A stretch of DNA of 12,056 bases, taken from the NCBI GenBank assembly GCA_020047775.1, contig JAIFNK010000193.1, positions 1 through 12,056 on the forward strand, read 5' to 3'. The stretch comes from Akkermansia sp. (GTDB lineage Bacteria > Verrucomicrobiota > Verrucomicrobiia > Verrucomicrobiales > Akkermansiaceae). The first letter of the stretch is position 1, and each line of letters begins with the position of its first letter. The notes below the pieces were generated by a model, which saw nothing but the letters and a program-made list of their open reading frames with translations, did not search any database and was not told the origin of the DNA. The translations under genes and the position numbers were made by a program. Below, in pieces: positions 8,201 through 12,056 of the stretch.

Positions 8201-8658
8201 AGGCTGCTGTGGTCCGCCTTGCCATCATGGTCGCGGTCTTCTAGCAGGCGGACGGCCTCGGTCTCGATGCCGAAGTTCTTCGCCTTGTCGCCGTGAACCT
8301 TGAAGTTCAGCGCGAGCCGGTCCTCGACGGTGCGGCAGGCGAGGTCCGCCTCCATGACTTCCTTGGGTTTGCCCCGCGAGTCCCACACGCTCGTTTTGTA
8401 ACGGTGGGTTTCCCCGACGTAGAGTTTCCCCTGGTCGTCGAAACTCAGGCAGACGGGATTTCCGAGCATCGGCTCCTCGGCGAACAAAGCCACCTGGATC
8501 CCGGCGGCGGGTTTGATGAGCTGGAGCGCGGCTGCCCCGCCGTTGGTGAATGGTGCCGGCGTCGGATGGGGGTCCATTTCCTTCGCCGGCGCGCCAAAGG
8601 CGGCGTGGGCGACGAGCAGCGAGAGGACGGGCAGGGTTTGGAAGCGGTTCAAAGTCAT
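5251..8658 (-). CDS. PVC-type exported propeller-HEAT-cytochrome c protein
   Basis: The product is 1135 residues. An N-terminal signal peptide (about 1-22, ending AHAAFGA) sends it to the periplasm. Residues about 45-485 form a beta-propeller like soluble sugar/aldose dehydrogenases, with the motif RGMRNPHDLAF (271-281), the acidic stretch GDNDADKGDEE and the putative membrane-bound dehydrogenase pattern of Pirellula/Verrucomicrobium proteins. Residues about 500-960 hold HEAT-type helical repeats. The C-terminal part is a class I-like cytochrome c: heme motif CLQCH with Cys1013, Cys1016 and His1017, and a likely axial Met1109 in SGMPAGL. The role is inferred to be oxidation of a sugar-type or other substrate with electrons passed to the heme; the substrate is unknown. 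A Lys-rich insert (about 351-365) interrupts the propeller. Copies of the inverted-repeat element lie on both sides. No promoter or Shine-Dalgarno sequence is evident before the ATG. Confidence 0.93.
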   Translation of the reverse strand: MTLNRFQTLPVLSLLVAHAAFGAPAKEMDPHPTPAPFTNGGAAALQLIKPAAGIQVALFAEEPMLGNPVCLSFDDQGKLYVGETHRYKTSVWDSRGKPKEVMEADLACRTVEDRLALNFKVHGDKAKNFGIETEAVRLLEDRDHDGKADHSSLFAEGFNSIVDGATGGILAWGDQVYFANVPNFWRLDKPDADGRSTGRTALLDGFGVHYNYTGHDFHGPVMGPDGMLYTSIGDRGVHVKTKEGGLVDMPDEGGIYRCWPDGSGFELVHRGMRNPHDLAFDKYGNLFTGDNDADKGDEERVIHVVDGGDSGWRIGYQWPPMGNDRDPWLNEDIFVNHAYRQSDYYGGTRQPKSAKGKAKQPAKIRDPAIRPAAYLPHVGNCGDGPAGLAYNPGVTGLTAEYDDHFFLTHFRATATNSAIYTWSVKQDGATFRMENARPFIENGTFTDITFAPDGQLYLCDFPDGYARKGKGRVYRAANPQALARPAVKEVQRLLAEGMASRETKELTALLSHGDMRIRQRAQFELAARGPSDAVNQVLQQTKSQLAAIHAIWCVGQWSRNDSSEAGRLLPLLKSADSEIRAQAAKTLGQVRFAGAESSLIAALADSSPRVRFFAANGLGRIGSLKAVPAILKLLAANADQDAYLRHACAMALSGIKNPAEISKSAADPNRSVRLGVLLAMRLRSMPEIASFLKDPDPLLVVEAARAINDAPIDAAMPALAAQVAVDHSNLSAALAPIFWQRVVNANYRLGNAPAASALVRLLQERKADERSLTDAATVLGEWAKPPARDRIIGNFRPLPDRDGSAATAALTGSIGGLLTNSSPVVQAALAKSAAALGLAEAGPPLMRMAGNSALSAGPRVAALQALAAMKVPLPADFTASLGGDKNPEVRRAILATDQGGQSVKALADSLKNGSQADQQNALAALGRIQSPEAAAILIDRMKALVAGRVAEELKLDVLEAARASTDTRLVNLVKDYETSFPKDDPVAPLLVSRFGGNAKTGARLLSDRAELSCLQCHMIQGRGSNIGPDLSAIGSRVDRSYLLESLVAPAARIAKGFALIAVTKTDGGQVAGTIQKETATELVLKDPAGKLLTIPLARIKSRSDPVSGMPAGLLSQLTAFELRDLIEYLASLKAK

Positions 8659-8867
8659 CGATGGCAGGGCGGATTTTTACGGGTTTGGGAGCCGGATCTT
8701 TCCGGATTCCGGTTCAGGCCATGCAGGGGGGATGCTGGCGATGCTGCGGACGTGGCGGGTGTTTGCTGCGCAAGGTGAAACAGCGGGTCGAAGGGGGGCG
8801 TTCTTCGCGTTGAGGGGGGAGCGGATCCGTGAGGGCGAGGAGGCAGCGAGTTTGCCGGATGTCCCGG
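8659..8867. other. Intergenic leader of the cytochrome gene, no gene seen
   Basis: Together with the repeat element that follows, this makes a 421-bp gap without a convincing gene. Short reading frames here are Pro/Arg/Ser-rich and resemble no family. CCGGA-TCTT-TCCGG near 8692-8705 can form a small stem. The cytochrome promoter is expected in this stretch on the minus strand, but no clear -35/-10 pair stands out. Confidence 0.5.
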
Positions 8868-9060
8868 GCCGGCTGAAGAGGCCGTCGGGAAATGGCAGGG
8901 ACCGGTCTCCGCACCGGTCCTGCGAATGGGTGGCGAATGAATCCTCCCATGAAAAGCTCGGTAGTCTTCTCATGGACGGTCATTCACTAATCATTCGCGC
9001 GGACCGCCCGGAGGTCGGTCCCTGCCTACGTGGACTTTCCCGACAACCTCTGAAGCCGGC
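8868..9060. repeat. Long inverted-repeat element, copy 2 (full length)
   Basis: It is 193 bp with matching ends: GCCGGCTGAAGAGG on the left and CCTCTGAAGCCGGC on the right. These are followed inward by GTCGGGAAA and TTTCCCGAC, then by the same 133-bp core as copy 1 (8894-9026). By hand count the two cores differ at 12 of 133 positions with no gap. The whole element could fold into one imperfect hairpin with arms of roughly 90 bases. It ends 19 bp from the stop codon of the ferredoxin gene, in the same orientation to that gene as copy 1 has to the cytochrome gene. It encodes no transposase, so it resembles a MITE or a large REP-like element. Confidence 0.88.
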
Positions 9061-9079
9061 GCTCCATTTCGGGCGGTCC

Positions 9080-9445
9080 TCATTTTGTTAGTGGATTCCC
9101 CGCGAAGGCGAACTCGGCGACGACCTGGCCGCCGATGAGGTGCTGCTGGATGATGCGCTCGAGCACTTCCGGGGTGCACGAGTGATACCAGACGCCTTCC
9201 GGATAGACGACGGCGACGGGGCCGTGGAGGCAGACGCGCAGGCAGTTCGCCTTGGTGCGGTAGATTTTCGAATCCCTGCCGCCGGCGAGATTGAGTTCCT
9301 TGAGGCGGCGCTTGAGGAACTCCCAGGATGCCAGGCCTGCTTCCTTGGCGCAGCATTTCGGCTCGGTCTGGTCGGCGCAGAGGAAGATGTGGCGCTCGAT
9401 GTTTCCGATGCCGAGGGATTCAGCGCATTTTTGCAGGTCGTTCAC
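9080..9445 (-). CDS. Thioredoxin-like [2Fe-2S] ferredoxin
   Basis: With the GTG start at 9445 the product is 121 residues. It begins near the conserved [10 protein letters not shown] strand and fits the size of the small thioredoxin-fold [2Fe-2S] ferredoxins. Likely cluster ligands are Cys23, Cys31 or Cys32, Cys68 and Cys72 (IFLCADQ, KCC and NCLRVC motifs), followed by the typical [13 protein letters not shown] and a closing helix. It is probably a cytoplasmic one-electron carrier; its partner is unknown. The frame stays open to 9610, but that extension overlaps the end of the oxidoreductase gene and has low-complexity residues. A TTG at 9481 is an alternative start. No start has a good Shine-Dalgarno. 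With the chosen start there are 52 bp after the oxidoreductase stop, so it may be the last gene of that operon. The family call is firm, the start is not. Confidence 0.85.
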   Translation of the reverse strand: MNDLQKCAESLGIGNIERHIFLCADQTEPKCCAKEAGLASWEFLKRRLKELNLAGGRDSKIYRTKANCLRVCLHGPVAVVYPEGVWYHSCTPEVLERIIQQHLIGGQVVAEFAFAGNPLTK

Positions 9446-9497
9446 TGGAGAGAGGGTCGTTTTTCCCCGGTGAAAATGCAACCCCGGGAGGTATCGG

Positions 9498-10877
9498 TCA
9501 AACGACGGCGGGCGGGGCGAAGCCTTCGCGATACTGGCGGCGGACGATGGTCTTGCTGGCTTCGGTTTGGTTAGTGAAACTGAGGGTGGACTTGTCCCAT
9601 AACAGTTCACGGTTAGGAAAACGGCTGGCTTTGACGGCGAGCAGGGTGGCCTCGGTCATCCGGATGGCGTCCTTGAAGGGGCTGCGCAGTTCGGCTTTCC
9701 TGCCGAGGCAGTTGTCCACCCAGGCGTGCCAGTGGTTCATTTTGGGGAACTCGGGGAGGCCGGGCATATCGAGGCCTTTGGTGAGTTTGCCATCCCGCCA
9801 GACTTCGATGAAGCCACCGGCGGATAGAGTGAGCACGCCGTTTTCACAGACGACGACGGTCATGTTTTTGTCGGCGAAATTTCCGGGCGGCAGGCCGATG
9901 GCGGCTCGGGAGACGGGCTGGCCGGAATCGCGGTAGTGAATGGCGAAGGTCTTGCGGGCGAATTTATCGGAGCTGACCGCGTAGGTGATGGTGGAATTGC
10001 ACGGGTGGGTGTGGAAGAGAGGGTTGGGCGCTTCCGGGCAGTTGGTTTGTACTGCGACGGGTGACTGCAGTTCGTCGAAACCATAGATGATGACGTCGAG
10101 CACGTGGCAGCCCCAATCGCCGAGGCCGTTGCTGCCGTAGTCCCACCACGAGCGCCAGACGACAGGGGCGATGCCGGCGTGGTAGGGGGTGGTTTCCGTG
10201 GCGCAGAGCCAGAGGTCCCAGTTGAGATTTGGCGGCGGCGGGCTGGGTGGTTCGATGACGCGGTCGAGGTTGAAATAGGCGCGGTCGTTGGGGGAGTTCA
10301 CCCAGACGTGGGCTTCCACGGCCTTGCCGAGCACGCCGGAGCGCAGGATTTCCACGGCGGCGCGGCGGCCGGGGAGGGCCATGCGCTGGTTGCCGACCTG
10401 GGTGACAAGGTGCGGTCTCGCGGCGATCGCCTTTTCCATCATCACGATTTCCTCTAACTGGTGGACGAGCGGCTTCTGGCCGTAAACGTGCTTGTTGTTA
10501 GCCAGCGCGGTGAGCATGATGGGCGCGTGGCTGTGGTCCGGAGTGGCGACGATGACGGCGTCGAACTTGTCGCCGTATTTCGAAAACGCCTCGCGGTAGT
10601 CGGCGCAGGTGAAGGCACCGGGATGGTCGGACGCGGCTTTGGCCAGCGCGAGGGCGTCCACATCGCAGAGGCCGGCGATTTCCACGGACGGGTGCGCGGC
10701 GACCTGGTGGCGGTCTTCCGAGCCGATGGTCCCCACGACGCCGATCGAGAGCACGCGGAGTTTGGAGTTGGGCGAGGCGGCTGGGGCTTGGGCGAAGGAA
10801 CGCGCGTGGGTGGCCAGCCCCAGTCCGGCGACACCGGTGGTCCAGAGGAATTTGCGGCGGTTGAGTGGGGTTTCCAT
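9498..10877 (-). CDS. Tat-exported Gfo/Idh/MocA family oxidoreductase
   Basis: The product is 459 residues. The N-terminus carries a twin-arginine signal (NRRKFLW, Arg7-Arg8, then a hydrophobic stretch to about residue 30), so a folded, cofactor-loaded enzyme is probably exported. Residues about 41-160 form the Rossmann NAD(P)-binding fold ([11 protein letters not shown], then GLCDVD and [10 protein letters not shown]). The motif usually written EKP reads QKP here (134-136, HVYGQKPL). Asp254 and His258 in GDWGCHVLD sit where catalytic residues are expected. The C-terminal sheet domain follows. Family members oxidise, reduce or rearrange sugars, inositols and related compounds, or act as glycosidases by an NAD redox route; the substrate here is unknown. 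It starts 6 bp after the lysR stop and is very likely co-transcribed with it. Confidence 0.94.
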   Translation of the reverse strand: METPLNRRKFLWTTGVAGLGLATHARSFAQAPAASPNSKLRVLSIGVVGTIGSEDRHQVAAHPSVEIAGLCDVDALALAKAASDHPGAFTCADYREAFSKYGDKFDAVIVATPDHSHAPIMLTALANNKHVYGQKPLVHQLEEIVMMEKAIAARPHLVTQVGNQRMALPGRRAAVEILRSGVLGKAVEAHVWVNSPNDRAYFNLDRVIEPPSPPPPNLNWDLWLCATETTPYHAGIAPVVWRSWWDYGSNGLGDWGCHVLDVIIYGFDELQSPVAVQTNCPEAPNPLFHTHPCNSTITYAVSSDKFARKTFAIHYRDSGQPVSRAAIGLPPGNFADKNMTVVVCENGVLTLSAGGFIEVWRDGKLTKGLDMPGLPEFPKMNHWHAWVDNCLGRKAELRSPFKDAIRMTEATLLAVKASRFPNRELLWDKSTLSFTNQTEASKTIVRRQYREGFAPPAVV

Positions 10878-10883
10878 GGGCTG

Positions 10884-11852
10884 TTAATTACGGTTTTGTG
10901 TCTCCCGTTGTTTCATTGCGGGGCCAGTCAGCGGTTCGGAAAACGATCCACCTTCGCGTGATCCCTGGACCCGTTCCTCCAACAACTGGACGAAGTGTTT
11001 GATATGGTGCGACGGCAAATGGCGCTGCCAGACCGCCCACATGTGGAAATCGAGGTCCGTCTGGGTCGCCGTGATGGGGATGATGACGACGCCCTGATTG
11101 GCCAGGTCCAGCGCATGGGGGAACAATGATATCCCCTGATCCGCGGCGATCAGGGTGACCATCGAGTCGAACCCTTCCACCGAGCGGACCTTGCTCGGCC
11201 GGATGCCCTCGTCGGTGTAGAACTGACAGATCGCCTCGCGGTGGCTGGATCGCCCGTCTCCGCCCAGGCACAACAGCGTTTCTCCACGGATTTCCCGAAG
11301 GGTGAGCGCTTTCCGGTCCGCCAGGGGATGTTGCCTGGACACGGCGACTCCATAGACCGAGTGCACCACGCACAGGCTGCGCAGGCTGGTGATGTTGAGC
11401 ACCTCCTTGCCATACGCGAAACCAATGTCGATGCGGCCCTTGGCCAGCGCGTCGAGCTGCTCGGCGGGCAGCATTTCCACGAACGCCACCTCCACGCCCG
11501 GGTATTTCTGATGGAAAATCTTCAGCGTCGTCGGCAGGAAATCCGTTGCGATGATGCCCACGCTGCCGATCCGCAGTTTCCCCCGATGGCCGGATTGCGC
11601 CTGGTTCGCGCGCTCGATCGCCTGCTCGGCCAGAACCAGCAGTTTCTGCGAGTCTTCGAGAAAAAGCTCACCGGCCTTGGTCAGCGAAACGCTCACCGTG
11701 TCCCGGTCCAGCAGCTTGACGGCGATCTCATCCTCGAGATCCTTCACCTGCTTGCTCAGCGCCGGGCGGCTGATATTAAGGCGCTGTGCGGCCTTCCGGA
11801 AACTCAGTTCCTCGGCCACCGCCACGAAATATCGTAAATGTCTCAGCTCCAT
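10884..11852 (-). CDS. LysR-family transcriptional regulator
   Basis: The product is 322 residues from the ATG at 11852. Residues 1-60 are the LysR winged helix-turn-helix (ELRHLRYFVAVAEELSF, AAQRLNISRPALSKQVKDLE, then LLDRDTVSVSLTKAG). Residues about 89-295 are the effector-binding domain (GKLRIGSVG, KIFHQKYPGVEV, GRIDIGFAY). This start is preferred over the ATG at 11885 because LysR proteins usually begin at MELRHL and the extra 11 codons coincide with the palindrome at 11862-11882. The ligand is unknown. Its targets may be its own operon, the divergent lipoprotein gene, or both. The next gene, an oxidoreductase, starts 6 bp after the stop. Confidence 0.95.
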   Translation of the reverse strand: MELRHLRYFVAVAEELSFRKAAQRLNISRPALSKQVKDLEDEIAVKLLDRDTVSVSLTKAGELFLEDSQKLLVLAEQAIERANQAQSGHRGKLRIGSVGIIATDFLPTTLKIFHQKYPGVEVAFVEMLPAEQLDALAKGRIDIGFAYGKEVLNITSLRSLCVVHSVYGVAVSRQHPLADRKALTLREIRGETLLCLGGDGRSSHREAICQFYTDEGIRPSKVRSVEGFDSMVTLIAADQGISLFPHALDLANQGVVIIPITATQTDLDFHMWAVWQRHLPSHHIKHFVQLLEERVQGSREGGSFSEPLTGPAMKQRETQNRN

Positions 11853-11861
11853 CCGCGGCGA

Positions 11862-11882
11862 CTGGTAATCTAAAGTTACCAG
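11862..11882. promoter_or_regulatory. Candidate LysR operator
   Basis: CTGGTAA-N7-TTACCAG is a perfect palindrome with 7-bp arms. Its centre contains T-N11-A, the consensus form of LysR-type binding sites. It lies 9 bp upstream of the lysR ATG and covers the candidate -10 box, so binding would be expected to repress lysR. Confidence 0.6.
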
Positions 11883-11896
11883 CATGGAAACTTCAA
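11868..11896 (-). promoter_or_regulatory. Candidate sigma-70-type lysR promoter
   Basis: On the minus strand TTGAAG (11891-11896) and TTAGAT (11868-11873) are 17 bp apart. The -35 is close to consensus, the -10 is weak. The transcript would start only about 10 bases before the ATG. Confidence 0.35.
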
Positions 11897-11974
11897 AGTC
11901 ATTCCGATTTGAAAAATCCGGATGATATCTAGTTTCTCCCGATCATTCGGTTGAGTCATTCCCGTCTTCCAATC

Positions 11975-12056
11975 ATGCGTCCGATTTTTTTCCTGCCCCT
12001 GTCCGTCATCTGGCTGTTGTTCCCGAGTTGCGGGAAAAAAGCCCCGGCGGGCCCGC
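11975..12056 (+). CDS. Lipoprotein N-terminus, possibly an RND efflux adaptor (cut by window edge)
   Basis: The 27 visible codons read MRPIFFLPLSVIWLLFPSCG and then KKAPAGP. This is a short basic start, a hydrophobic core and a lipobox-like FPSC at Cys19, followed by a Lys/Pro/Ala linker. The mature protein would be lipid-anchored after cleavage before the Cys. A CGKK-plus-proline start is common in membrane-fusion (periplasmic adaptor) subunits of RND efflux pumps, and divergence from a LysR gene fits, but this is inference from very little sequence. Other lipoproteins are possible. Confidence 0.65.
   Translation, partial: MRPIFFLPLSVIWLLFPSCGKKAPAGP

Larger units (their letters stand above)
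11853..11974. promoter_or_regulatory. Divergent promoter region between lysR and a lipoprotein gene
   Basis: This 122-bp, comparatively AT-rich gap separates two genes that point away from each other, the usual layout for a LysR regulator and its target. It holds the palindrome and candidate lysR promoter described separately. No convincing plus-strand -35/-10 pair was found. Confidence 0.6.

Noticed and set aside
8677..8983. Short minus-strand frames of 89-98 codons in the gap upstream of the cytochrome gene
   Set aside because: They run into the inverted-repeat element and show no family resemblance or plausible start.
8971..9091. A small plus-strand peptide starting MDGHSL inside the repeat element
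   Set aside because: In the other copy the equivalent frame starts the same way, but the sequence is explained by the inverted-repeat structure. There is no ribosome binding site or family match.
9446..9610. An upstream start for the ferredoxin gene
   Set aside because: The added residues are Ser/Pro/Lys-rich, overlap the oxidoreductase gene and are not part of the family fold.
345..10502. Recurring GTTAG/CTAAC pentamers across many genes
   Set aside because: A rough count of about 16 is near what base composition predicts for a window of this size, so no special signal is claimed.

Overview
This is a GC-rich chromosomal window that reads as a Verrucomicrobiota genome, or a close relative in the PVC group. 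The strongest sign is the large minus-strand gene at 5251-8658. Its exported beta-propeller, HEAT-type helices and C-terminal CXXCH heme domain form an architecture typical of Verrucomicrobia and Planctomycetes. A Tat-exported Gfo/Idh/MocA oxidoreductase, a thioredoxin-like [2Fe-2S] ferredoxin and weak or absent Shine-Dalgarno sequences agree with this. Genus cannot be fixed from the sequence alone.

Plus-strand block, 1-4965. The window opens inside a GH42-type beta-galactosidase, whose N-terminus lies off the left edge. An 81-bp gap follows, then a DUF1016/YhcG-like PD-(D/E)XK nuclease gene. Only 7 bp after its stop comes cstA, a carbon-starvation peptide/pyruvate transporter. The nuclease gene carries two copies of a nearly perfect palindrome, read in frame 51 bp apart.

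Minus-strand block, 5251-11852. In transcription order it holds a LysR regulator (10884-11852), the Tat-exported Gfo/Idh/MocA oxidoreductase (9498-10877, 6 bp later), a small [2Fe-2S] ferredoxin (about 9080-9445), and the 1135-residue propeller-HEAT-cytochrome protein (5251-8658). The first three probably form one operon. The cytochrome gene is separated from them by a 421-bp gap.

Repeats. Two copies of a long imperfect inverted repeat lie 20-40 bp past the stop codons of the ferredoxin and cytochrome genes, in the same orientation. They are about 91% identical by hand count over a shared 133-bp core. The full-length copy spans 193 bp and could fold along its whole length. This element and the paired in-gene palindromes are the least explained features of the window.

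Right edge. A 122-bp divergent region separates lysR from the first 27 codons of a plus-strand lipoprotein. It contains a palindrome with the LysR-type T-N11-A form that overlaps a candidate lysR promoter. The lipoprotein start resembles the adaptor subunit of RND efflux pumps, but too little is visible to be sure.

The genes suggest a heterotrophic, polysaccharide-using lifestyle: glycosidase, peptide/pyruvate uptake, exported sugar-type oxidoreductase, and periplasmic dehydrogenase-like cytochrome. No rRNA, tRNA, CRISPR array, transposase or phage gene was seen.
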